Below, piece after piece: positions 1 to 8,534 of a stretch of 35,727 nt of DNA; position 1 is the first letter of the stretch, and every line of letters begins with the position of its first letter. Location: the NCBI GenBank assembly GCA_013141255.1, contig JABFRJ010000445.1, forward strand, positions 1 to 35,727. Reading direction: 5' to 3'. Source of the stretch: Hyphomicrobiaceae bacterium (lineage in GTDB: Bacteria; Pseudomonadota; Alphaproteobacteria; Rhizobiales; Hyphomicrobiaceae). The notes beneath the pieces are model-generated. The model had not been told where the DNA came from. It searched no databases and saw nothing but the letters and a program-made list of their open reading frames with translations. The position numbers and the translations under genes are program-made.

Positions 1-213
1 TGGTTGTTGAATAGCGAGATTAACGCTTTCTGGATGTTGTCGTAGGTTCCAGGAAGATTAGATCCAGTGGGTCCAAGATGACTGGGTTGGGCGGGCTGTG
101 CCCTCTGCTTCTATAACTATCTTACGTTGCATACTACTTTGATGAGCAGCTTCCTCGTCGGCAAATTTAAACGTATCAGAGCGATAACGGGCGTGTGTGA
201 GAGACGTCGAGAC

Positions 214-906
214 CTAGCGTTTTTTGCGGATGTGGATGTAGAGAGCACCGTCGCCGCCGTGCTGAATGGCCGCCGTGGTCCAGCTGACGACTAGTGGTCG
301 CAGATCGGGCTCGTCCAACCAACGAGGCACGTTGCGCCGCAAGACTCCGCGGGGGGCTTTGTCGAGCATCTCACCAAATGGCATGAAGGGGTCGTCAGCA
401 TCACGGCCTTTGCCGGTGATCACGAGGACGGTGCTCAAGCAGTTGTCGGCAGCGCGACGAATGAATGCTGAGAGGCGGCGGCGCGCGTCGTCCTGGCGGA
501 GACCGTGCAAATCAATACGTGCATCGATGCCTTGGCGACCTTTCGCAATTTTCTTGGCTTTGCGGGTGTCGAAGGGCTGTAGCGCGGGCGATGCCGATTT
601 TGTTGATACCTGAGGCGGTGGTCGTGGCGGTGGCAAAATCACTGTCGTGTTTGCCGATTTTTGTTCGAGGGATTTGCGACTGACACGGCGCTTTGGTGTT
701 GGTTCGCTCAGATTGTCGGCGTCATTGACGCGCGGCTTAAGATTTATTGGCTCTATAGTGGCGGCAACAAACTCCCAAAGCTCACGTTCGTCATTGGTCA
801 GGTTGGCGTGGTCGGTGGGCGATTTTGGCGCGACGGCGATTTTTTTTGAAGCCGATTTGGTTGATTTTTTAGATGTGTTTTTGGGAGCCATGATTTCACT
901 CTTCAT
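214..906 (-). CDS. Smr (MutS2 C-terminal-like) domain protein
   Basis: ORF; C-terminal IDLHGLRQDDARRRL ... VLVITGKGRD ... GVLRRNVPRWL pattern typical of Smr domains; 4-bp overlap with upstream mltA. Confidence 0.85.
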   Translation of the reverse strand: MKSEIMAPKNTSKKSTKSASKKIAVAPKSPTDHANLTNDERELWEFVAATIEPINLKPRVNDADNLSEPTPKRRVSRKSLEQKSANTTVILPPPRPPPQVSTKSASPALQPFDTRKAKKIAKGRQGIDARIDLHGLRQDDARRRLSAFIRRAADNCLSTVLVITGKGRDADDPFMPFGEMLDKAPRGVLRRNVPRWLDEPDLRPLVVSWTTAAIQHGGDGALYIHIRKKR

Positions 907-1970
907 GGCCGAAGTGTTGCGTTGGGTAGCAAGATGTAAAATGTTCCTGGGTGCTTGATTGCGCCCGCGATTTCTCCCGCTGCAGGGCCAGTGCCAATAA
1001 AAATATCGCCGCGTTCGGGGCCCTTGATGGCGGAGCCGACGTCTTGGGCAATCATCAGACGCTGAAATGGCGCGCCATTGGTTACGTGCGTCAAGGTTGG
1101 AGCGGAGATGAAGATTGGTAGACCGAGCGCATGGTGGCGCGTATCGACAGCGAGGCTGCGACCTGGGGTGAGCGGGCAGGCGAGCACGCCGAGGGGTGCA
1201 TTACCTTCACTCACACCGAGTTCGCGAAAGAACACGTAACTCTCATTGTGCCAAATGATCGGGGCCGCGCGATCGAGATCGGCCTTCAGCCATTGAGTGA
1301 GCGTGGCGAGTGTCATGTGTTCGGCGCTGATGTGGCCTTGGTTGATGAGTACACGACCAATCGAAGTGTAAGGGTGGCCATTTTTACCGTCGTAATTGAC
1401 GCGTGTCAGTGTGCCGTCTGGCAAGCGGATGGCGGCGGACCCTTGGACTTGAATAATGAAACGGTCGACCACATCGGCGACAAAGAGCAGTTCGAGGTTT
1501 TGATGATTGAGGGCGCCCTGGTCGATGTCGCGTCGGGTGGCGTACGCTTCGATGATGCCCGTGGTTGCTCGGCGACCGTGCGTTAACAAGGCCTCAGTCG
1601 CACCACGGTCGGACTCGGCGACGATGTTGACGAGATCGGACGGACGTCGATGCAAGGGTATCGGGAAACGGTCGGAGCGAAAGCGAGCGCCAGCTATAAT
1701 GGGTTCGAAATAGCCGGTGAGTAGACCATTGGGGGCTTCATGGGCAATGCGGTGGGGCGTGAAATTGGTCTCAAAAAAGTTGCGTGCGCTTGAGGATTGC
1801 AGTCGTGCTGCCTGCGCAATGTTCGATGGCACGGACGCGTTGCGATTGTTTGGCGACAATGCCGTCCGCGATTCAGTTGACGCTGACATCATGAACGCAA
1901 TAAAGGCTGGCTCAACGTCGTCGCTGAGCCAGCCTGGGATGTCGTCAAAGCTTACAGCTGCATAGGGCAT
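903..1970 (-). CDS. mltA: MltA-family murein transglycosylase (3D domain)
   Basis: ORF; LTGYFEPIIAG motif and C-terminal AQDVGSAIKGPERGDIFIGTGPAAGEIAG 3D-type motif. Confidence 0.88.
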   Translation of the reverse strand: MPYAAVSFDDIPGWLSDDVEPAFIAFMMSASTESRTALSPNNRNASVPSNIAQAARLQSSSARNFFETNFTPHRIAHEAPNGLLTGYFEPIIAGARFRSDRFPIPLHRRPSDLVNIVAESDRGATEALLTHGRRATTGIIEAYATRRDIDQGALNHQNLELLFVADVVDRFIIQVQGSAAIRLPDGTLTRVNYDGKNGHPYTSIGRVLINQGHISAEHMTLATLTQWLKADLDRAAPIIWHNESYVFFRELGVSEGNAPLGVLACPLTPGRSLAVDTRHHALGLPIFISAPTLTHVTNGAPFQRLMIAQDVGSAIKGPERGDIFIGTGPAAGEIAGAIKHPGTFYILLPNATLRP

Positions 1971-2012
1971 CGTCGCGCGGCTTTCCGAGGCAGTTCCTCC
2001 GCGTGTCGTGTC

Positions 2013-2753
2013 TTAGGCTGCGCCTTGGGTGGCTACCAGTTTCCAATTGGGATTCGATGAGCTGACATCCCGGGCAAAGGTCCAAACATCCGTCATCTCC
2101 TTAATCCGCTTGGGATCGCCACCGACAACTTCGCCAGATGCTGAGCGTGTGGCACTGATAAGCTCGGACACGAACTTGATGGTCAATTGTGCAAACGGGC
2201 CTTTTAATTCCGCGTCATGGAGTTCGGCAGCTTTAATGCCGACAAAACTCTGTTCGATGGTTTCTTTTCGGCTCTGGCGGTCGGTGATGGCCGACTGGAA
2301 GCCCTCGAAGACCTCTGCCCCTAAAAGATCTTTAAGCAAAACACGATTGCCCTCGGCAAAGGCCATAACAATCATTTCGTAGGCTGAGCGAGCACCTTTA
2401 ACAAACTCGGCTGGATCGAAGGCCTGGTCGACCTTTGAAATGGCGATCAAGCCTTGGGCTAGATCTGAATTACCGGCGGCGAATTTGGTCATCCGGATGG
2501 CGCGGTCGGCATCACTCTCGACTGTTTGATTGGGTGTTTGCGATATTGCGGCGTCCCGACGCGGCAGTTTTACCACCTTGTCGGAAACAGAACCCTGAGC
2601 TTGGGCTTGTTCAGTTGCGCGCTGGTTTTTATAGCGCTCGAACCGCGTGGCTTCGTCACCAGTCCGACGGCCCAATACACTCCGCAGTTTCCAGAATACG
2701 GCGATAGCCGCGACCAGAAAAAGGAGTGTGGTTAAATCGATCCCACCTTGCAT
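2013..2753 (-). CDS. Tim44/TimA-like domain protein (single N-terminal TM)
   Basis: ORF listed to 2798; the more likely start is the internal Met (MQGGIDLTTLLFLVAAIAVFWKLRSVLG), leading into a TM helix and a Tim44-like C-terminal domain. Confidence 0.8.
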   Translation of the reverse strand: MQGGIDLTTLLFLVAAIAVFWKLRSVLGRRTGDEATRFERYKNQRATEQAQAQGSVSDKVVKLPRRDAAISQTPNQTVESDADRAIRMTKFAAGNSDLAQGLIAISKVDQAFDPAEFVKGARSAYEMIVMAFAEGNRVLLKDLLGAEVFEGFQSAITDRQSRKETIEQSFVGIKAAELHDAELKGPFAQLTIKFVSELISATRSASGEVVGGDPKRIKEMTDVWTFARDVSSSNPNWKLVATQGAA

Positions 2754-3084
2754 GGTTTTCGTCTTCCTCCGCCTGATAGCCGCGCTCGGCTTGATCATGG
2801 TGTTGTTTCGGGCATGTCACACCGACTGATGACCAGCTAAACTTATGACCTCTACATAAGCACAGTCTCGGCGCTTATCCAGCCCGTATCGCGTCTGTAT
2901 TCAAGTCCATCCTTTTGGGCCGTCCAACGTGGGTATGCCGACGGAACAGGCGTCTGGGTGCCGTTTGGAGGGCAGGGGCATATTGGAGCACGATTTGGCA
3001 AGGCAATTGCGGCCAAAAGTCGATATGGTGGTTTTTGGTTTGTGCGTCGTTCTGGCTAAATATTTTTCCCGATAACCCAAAAGC

Positions 3085-3681
3085 GTGGCCATGCGGATTG
3101 GTTTGTTCTTCATATTTGCGGCGATCCCGTTCCTCGAATTGGCGGTGCTCATCAAATTTGGGCAGGCGTTCGGCGTGTTGTGGACGCTTTTGGTTATCAT
3201 CGGTACAGCGCTTGGCGGTATTTATGTCCTGAGCACGCAGAGTTTTCAGGTCATGCAGCGAGCATTGGATGCTGTTCAACGCGGCAAGCCGCCGGTTGCC
3301 CCTGTATTAGAGGGGGCATTCGTTATGATGGCTGGCGTGCTCCTCATCACTCCGGGGATAATGTCCGATATTGTTGGTTTGGTACTGCTGATACCGCAAA
3401 TTCGGCATCGGGTAGCTGTGTTCAGTCTCAGACAATTGCTCAAATCGTCGAGCTTTCGCGGCGTGGTCTTTGGTGAAGCGGCGTCAGGCGCTGAGGGACG
3501 GCAAGCGGCGGATCGGGCGGCAGCAGAGGCGGCAGAGGGACAACGGACTGGAAAGGCAGCGCGACAGACATCGCGTGCTCCTCCGGCCGGCGATGGACCC
3601 ATCATCGATGGCGAGTTTAAGCGACTTGATGAGCGGACAGTTGATCCGCAGCGCCCGCATGGTCGGCGGCATCAGCCGTGA
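3085..3681 (+). CDS. fxsA: FxsA family membrane protein
   Basis: ORF; hydrophobic FxsA-like sequence with ALDAVQRGKPPVAPVLEGAFVMMAGVLLITPGIMSDIVGLVLLIP. Confidence 0.85.
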   Translation: MAMRIGLFFIFAAIPFLELAVLIKFGQAFGVLWTLLVIIGTALGGIYVLSTQSFQVMQRALDAVQRGKPPVAPVLEGAFVMMAGVLLITPGIMSDIVGLVLLIPQIRHRVAVFSLRQLLKSSSFRGVVFGEAASGAEGRQAADRAAAEAAEGQRTGKAARQTSRAPPAGDGPIIDGEFKRLDERTVDPQRPHGRRHQP

Positions 3682-3787
3682 TTGCTTTTTTGTGTTCGTG
3701 GCAGTTGCCGCCTTCCTTGTTACTGTGTTAGCGGAACGACGATGTAGTCGTCGACGATGAAGACTTCACTGGTCGCTCAACGGCTTT

Positions 3788-4351
3788 TTGACACAATACA
3801 ACGACTTGATACAGGATACTGACATGGTGCAATCTTCGAATGGCTCACATGGCAATGGTTCGGCTTCTACCACTGCATCGGGCACTGCGGGCGGACCGGC
3901 CGTGCAGGTGCGCGTACTTGGGCAATTCATTCGCGATTTGTCGTTCGAAAACCCGAATGTGGGTAAAATCCAAGTCGAAGCAAACGAGCAGCCGAATATT
4001 CGCATAGAAGTCAATGTGAATGCGCAAAATGTTGGAACGAACGTGTTTGAGAGCGCGATTGAATTTAAGGCACATTGTGGCGTAAAAGCTGGCGTTTTGT
4101 ATGATTTGGAAGTGGTCTACGGAGCCATGCTGCAGCTTGAAAACATTCCGGAACAGGCGCTTGAGCAATTTTTACTTATCAATGCGCCGACGCTAACGTT
4201 CCCATTCGTGCGGCGTCTGGTTGCGGATGTGACGCGCGAGGGTGGTTTTCCGCCGCTGCTGCTTGATCCGATTGATTTTGGCGCACTCTATGTACAGCGT
4301 CGGCAGCAAGCGGTTGCTGGTGGCGCGAGTGGATCAGCAAAGTTGGCGTAA
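3788..4351 (+). CDS. secB: Protein-export chaperone SecB
   Basis: ORF; QFIRDLSFENPN ... VYGAMLQLENIPEQALEQFLLINAPTLTFPFVRRLVADVTREGGFPPLLLDPIDFGALY. Confidence 0.96.
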   Translation: MTQYNDLIQDTDMVQSSNGSHGNGSASTTASGTAGGPAVQVRVLGQFIRDLSFENPNVGKIQVEANEQPNIRIEVNVNAQNVGTNVFESAIEFKAHCGVKAGVLYDLEVVYGAMLQLENIPEQALEQFLLINAPTLTFPFVRRLVADVTREGGFPPLLLDPIDFGALYVQRRQQAVAGGASGSAKLA

Positions 4352-4385
4352 AGCTACCCGACGACTTGGAACCTGTTGGGTGTCG

Positions 4386-5126
4386 CTACGTAGGTTTTTT
4401 TTCGTATTTCAACCAGATGGCTTTGTCGCCTAAGCCTTTGACGAAGCTGGCATGTGCTTCACGATCTAGATCAGTCAGACGGGTTGGTAGCGATGTTGGG
4501 CGTGGCTTGGCTATTGTTGATGGTGCACCTTGGCCGGTGATAGGTTGTTGGGCGGATTTCTGAACTTTTGCGGTCGTTGCGAGGCTCAATGTTGCCTGGC
4601 GTTCACCTAAGAGCTCAACGTAGACCTCTGCCAATAGGAGGCTGTCCATTATGGCGCCGTGCTTGACACGTTTCGAGATGTCGATGCCATAGCGTTTGCA
4701 GAGGGCGTCAAGCGTGTTGGGGCCGCCTGGATGCTTGCGCCGAGCCAATTGCAGCGTGTCGACTACACGGGTCATTTCAAGCGCGGACCGCCCGACTTTC
4801 CCAAGCTCCATATTGATAAAGCCGATGTCGAAGGGGGCGTTGTGAATGACTAACATTGAGTCGCCGACGAAATCCAAGAACTCTTGATAGATGTCGCGGA
4901 AAAAGGGTTTGCCCTTTAGCGAGGACGTTGAAATTCCATGTACGCGTTCGGCGTCGGGATGTACGTCACGCGTTTCTGGGTTGATCAGCCGATGAAATTC
5001 CTGGCCGGTCGGTACTCGATTGATGATCTCGATGCATCCGAGTTCGATTAGGCGATCGCCTTTTAGGGCATCAAGTCCGGTGGTTTCGGTGTCGAGGACG
5101 ATTTCACGCTGCATGTCGTGATCCAA
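4386..5126 (-). CDS. dnaQ: DNA polymerase III epsilon subunit (3'-5' exonuclease)
   Basis: ORF; REIVLDTETTGLD ExoI motif, HNAPFDIGFINMEL ExoII, GAIMDSLLLAEVY. Confidence 0.95.
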   Translation of the reverse strand: MDHDMQREIVLDTETTGLDALKGDRLIELGCIEIINRVPTGQEFHRLINPETRDVHPDAERVHGISTSSLKGKPFFRDIYQEFLDFVGDSMLVIHNAPFDIGFINMELGKVGRSALEMTRVVDTLQLARRKHPGGPNTLDALCKRYGIDISKRVKHGAIMDSLLLAEVYVELLGERQATLSLATTAKVQKSAQQPITGQGAPSTIAKPRPTSLPTRLTDLDREAHASFVKGLGDKAIWLKYEKKPT

Positions 5127-5183
5127 TATACTGTGATGGGTAGGCGACCGGTCACCCAGGCGAACAGTACTGGCAGTATCTGA

Positions 5184-5798
5184 TTACTGCCAATGCTGTT
5201 CGTAGGCTTGGCCGACTCGACTACTGATTGACGCAAGTAAGTGGTCGATCTGCGCATCGGTTGCAGCCAGCGTCATACTGGTATCCACAACGAAATCAGC
5301 CCGCCGTCGCTTTTCGGCATCCGGCATCTGTCGGGAGAGTATTTCCATCAATTTTTTCTCCGTCATACCAGGCCGCTCAAGTACACGCTGTTTTTGTTGC
5401 TCGGCTGTCGTGCTAACGACCACTGTTATATCGACCTTTTTTTCACCGCCCGTTTCAAATAGCAGTGGTATTTCAAGGACGGTCGCTGTTTTATTCTCCC
5501 TAAAACAGGTACGGATAAAATCTCTCTGAGCCGCCTGTACCAGGGGATGCACAATTTGTTCTAAGCGTTTGAATCCCGAAGGATCGGCAAGGAGTATCGT
5601 CATCAGCTTATGTCGATCAACGCCAGCCGGACCAGTGGTGCCTGGGAAGGCTGCTTCGATCGGCGCGACAGCTGCCGTTGCATACAACTTGTGAACTTCT
5701 GCATCAGCATCAAAAACAGGCACACCGAGTTCACGGAAGCGGCGGGCGGCGGCTGATTTGCCCATGCCAATGGAGCCGGTGAGACCGATGATGTTCAT
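5184..5798 (-). CDS. coaE: Dephospho-CoA kinase
   Basis: ORF; GLTGSIGMGKSAAARRFRELGVPVFDADAEVHKLY. Confidence 0.95.
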   Translation of the reverse strand: MNIIGLTGSIGMGKSAAARRFRELGVPVFDADAEVHKLYATAAVAPIEAAFPGTTGPAGVDRHKLMTILLADPSGFKRLEQIVHPLVQAAQRDFIRTCFRENKTATVLEIPLLFETGGEKKVDITVVVSTTAEQQKQRVLERPGMTEKKLMEILSRQMPDAEKRRRADFVVDTSMTLAATDAQIDHLLASISSRVGQAYEQHWQ

Positions 5799-6664
5799 GG
5801 ATGCGCTTTCAAATCGGCGATGACGCTATCTCGCAGCATAGGCGTCACTTGCGGACGGACGTGAAACCAGCGTTCAAATGATGGGACGGCTTGATGAAGG
5901 AGCATGCCAAGGCCGTCGACCGCTACGAGCCCGCGCGCACGCGCCGCCGCAAGGAGGGGGGTTTCAAGTGGGACATAAACAATGTCATTGACGGTTGAAC
6001 CATCAGGCATTGGCGACAGATCAATCTCAAGGGCGGGCCCGCCTTCCATGCCTAGCGAGGTCGTGTTGACGAGCACGCCGCAGTCCGTCAGCGCCGACTG
6101 CATTTCGTGCCAATCGACGGCTCTTATTTTAGGACCAAAGATGTTCGTCAATTCGTCTGCAGCGGCACGGGTTCTATTGACGATCCGTATCTCGGTCACG
6201 CCGGATTGCAGGAACCCGTAGACAATCGCGCGCGCTGCACCGCCGGCGCCAAGCAGCGTCACAGGTCGATCGGCCTTCCTCCATTGAGGTGCAGACGCGT
6301 CCAAATGTGTGATGAAGCCGTAAATGTCGGTGTTGGTTGCGCACATTTTGTTGCCTTCGAACCAAATTGTGTTCGCGGCACCAACGGCGACGGCGTCCGG
6401 ATGGCAGTTGTCGGCAGTTTCATAAGCAATTGTCTTGTGAGGGATCGTTACATTACAGCCAAGCAAGCCGCGTTCAGGCATCGAGCGCAGGAAGTCGGTC
6501 ACGTCTGCTGGATCAACTGCGTATTTTTCGTATCGCGCGGCAATGCCGAGCTGATTGAGCCAAGTGTTGTGGATGAGCGGCGAACGGGAATGCTTGATAG
6601 GCCAACCAATGACGGCTGCTTGAATGGGTTTTTGGGTGTCTCCTGGTATGTTTGCGGCGCTCAT
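5795..6664 (-). CDS. aroE: Shikimate dehydrogenase
   Basis: ORF; VIGWPIKHSRSPLIHNTWL, GCNVTIPHK, LLGAGGAARAIVYGF. Confidence 0.96.
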   Translation of the reverse strand: MSAANIPGDTQKPIQAAVIGWPIKHSRSPLIHNTWLNQLGIAARYEKYAVDPADVTDFLRSMPERGLLGCNVTIPHKTIAYETADNCHPDAVAVGAANTIWFEGNKMCATNTDIYGFITHLDASAPQWRKADRPVTLLGAGGAARAIVYGFLQSGVTEIRIVNRTRAAADELTNIFGPKIRAVDWHEMQSALTDCGVLVNTTSLGMEGGPALEIDLSPMPDGSTVNDIVYVPLETPLLAAARARGLVAVDGLGMLLHQAVPSFERWFHVRPQVTPMLRDSVIADLKAHP

Positions 6665-7272
6665 GTTGGCACAATCCCGAGATGACGCAGTTCGGCGAGG
6701 AGGGGTAGCAGTGGCAAGCCGATGATGGAGAAGTAGTCCCCCTGCATGTGAGCGAACAATTGGGCGCCGAGGCCTTCTAACTGATACCCACCGACCGTTT
6801 CAGTCACGCTATCTCCGACAGCCGCCAGATAGTTTTTGAGATACTCGTCCGATACATCGCGCATGGTTAGACTTGGGCGGGCGAGAAAGCTCCAGATCTC
6901 TTGGCCATTACACGCAAGCACGCAGGCCGTCGGCAGCGTGTGTGTCGTATTTCTCAATTGTACTAATTGATTGCGTGCATCTACATGATCTACGGGTTTG
7001 CTAAAGATCTGGCCCCGACACTCCAGGACTTGGTCAGCGCCAATCACGACCGCAGTTGGGTGCACGACACTCACCGAAATTGCTTTTGCCTGTGCCAGAC
7101 GTAAGGCCACCTGAGCCGGATCAACACCACTATTTTCCTCCGTTATTTGACACCGCAAAGTGGGTTCGTCTACAGTGGATGGAATAACGCGGAAATAAAC
7201 TCCTGCAGCTTCGAGCATCGAACGTCGGAAACGGCTGCCTGAGGCCAGGATGAGTTCAGATACCATCGTCAA
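6661..7272 (-). CDS. maf: Maf family nucleotide pyrophosphatase
   Basis: ORF; LILASGSRFRRSMLEAAG, VIGADQVLECRG; 4-bp overlaps with both neighbours. Confidence 0.92.
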   Translation of the reverse strand: MTMVSELILASGSRFRRSMLEAAGVYFRVIPSTVDEPTLRCQITEENSGVDPAQVALRLAQAKAISVSVVHPTAVVIGADQVLECRGQIFSKPVDHVDARNQLVQLRNTTHTLPTACVLACNGQEIWSFLARPSLTMRDVSDEYLKNYLAAVGDSVTETVGGYQLEGLGAQLFAHMQGDYFSIIGLPLLPLLAELRHLGIVPT

Positions 7273-8153
7273 CCGTCTCCTGGTTCAGTTGCCTGCTCAG
7301 CACTCGCGTCACGGTCGTGCAACATTTTGATAATGGTCGCGGCAGTCTCTTCAATTGAACGACGTGTCACATCTATCACCGGCCAGCCATTGCGGGCAAA
7401 CATGCGTCGGGAGTGAGCAATCTCATTTGCAATCTGGGTTCGATCAACATAGTCTGTAAGTTGTCGGTCGGACATAAGTTGAACACGGTTCCGGCGGATC
7501 TCGGCGATGCGCTCAGGACTGGCCACGAGCCCTACGACAAACGCGCGATGCGGTTTCGTTAATGCATCAGGCGGTTCAATTCCAGGCACGAGAGGAAAAT
7601 TCGTCGTCTTATACCCGCGCTGTGCAAGATAGATGCTGGTTGGTGTCTTCGACGTGCGTGAAATACCGAGGAGGATAATGTCGGCCTGGTTGAGATCAGC
7701 GGGTAAGCGGCCGTCGTCATGGGCCATCGTGAAGTTCAGCGCATCTATGCGCCGGAAGTACCCGGCATCAACGACATGCTGACCGGCAACGATTAGAGTT
7801 TCGGGTGCGCCAAGGTAGCTTTCAAAGACTTTCATTATAGGTTGCAGGACGTGCAGAGTTGGGACCTTTAAACGACGGCATTCACGCTCTATTTCTTCTG
7901 AAAGCTCTGCATTTACAATAGTGTACAAAACAATCCCAGGTGCTTGTTCAATTTCTTGTAACACGCGCGCCAGCTGGCGTTTGGAACGGATAAGCGGGTG
8001 GACATGCTCGATGGGGCGGATACTCGCGTATTGAACGACAGCTGCCTTAGCGATCGTCGTCAAAGTCTCGCCGGTTGAATCGGAGATAAGATGGAGGTGA
8101 AAGTAACTCGGGAGGGTGTTGGGCATCTGTGGACAGCTGGCTCTGTTTTCCAA
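7269..8153 (-). CDS. Pyruvate phosphate dikinase / PEP synthase regulatory protein (PPRP, DUF299/RP001 family)
   Basis: ORF; HLISDSTGETLTTIAKAAVVQY, ILLGISRTSKTPTSIYLAQRGYKTTNFPLVPG. Confidence 0.95.
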   Translation of the reverse strand: MENRASCPQMPNTLPSYFHLHLISDSTGETLTTIAKAAVVQYASIRPIEHVHPLIRSKRQLARVLQEIEQAPGIVLYTIVNAELSEEIERECRRLKVPTLHVLQPIMKVFESYLGAPETLIVAGQHVVDAGYFRRIDALNFTMAHDDGRLPADLNQADIILLGISRTSKTPTSIYLAQRGYKTTNFPLVPGIEPPDALTKPHRAFVVGLVASPERIAEIRRNRVQLMSDRQLTDYVDRTQIANEIAHSRRMFARNGWPVIDVTRRSIEETAATIIKMLHDRDASAEQATEPGDG

Positions 8154-8534
8154 GGCACATCGAGGTGCGAGACGTGATCACGGGTTGTCCCCAAAGTGGC
8201 ACCCAGCATTATGCACACGCTAACACAATAGGAAGCGTTTTCCGAAAGCAGAAACAAGATTGATGAAGGTCTGAGTTGGCGACGAGGTATCCCCAAACTA
8301 TCCACATGGTATTTGAAAAATTCTTTAGAGCTGCGCGAGATAAATTCCTGTAAGATCTCAATGAAATTGGACTTGGGTCGAAAGCGTCGCAGCGGGTCTA
8401 AATATAGAAGGGCTTTGCAGGAGGCGGAGAGTTGTGTTGATAAAGGTGTGGGGGAATGAGAGTCCCCATAATCCACGGCTTAAGAGTCTTAAAAGTAACA
8501 TAGATAGACTCTTCTCTTTAATTAAAGGACCTAA
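8154..8534. other. oriC: Probable chromosomal replication origin (oriC)
   Basis: Noncoding gap between the PPRP gene and hemE (the RP001-hemE origin context known from Caulobacter and Rickettsia). DnaA-box-like 9-mers: TTATGCACA 8209-8217, CTATCCACA 8298-8306, TTATCAACA minus strand 8435-8443 (each 8/9 to TTATCCACA), plus 7/9 matches. AT-rich stretches and palindromes at 8480-8527. Confidence 0.82.

Noticed and set aside
1-213. Coding sequence or tRNA at the left window edge
   Set aside because: No ORF or tRNA-like fold could be supported by eye in this stretch.
2875-3279. Minus-strand ORFs in and around the fxsA 5' region
   Set aside because: Compositionally unlike proteins, overlapping fxsA antisense, no recognisable family.
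4352-4402. Possible terminator between secB and dnaQ ending in T8
   Set aside because: The ACCCGAC/GTTGGGT stem is imperfect and too far from the T-run, which is also coding (Lys-Lys) in dnaQ.
5853-5868. ACGTGAAACC half-site in aroE
   Set aside because: Only half of the parS palindrome; no left arm.
8480-8492. CtrA full binding site at oriC
   Set aside because: TTAA half-sites are spaced 5 bp apart, not the canonical 7, so not called as a CtrA site.
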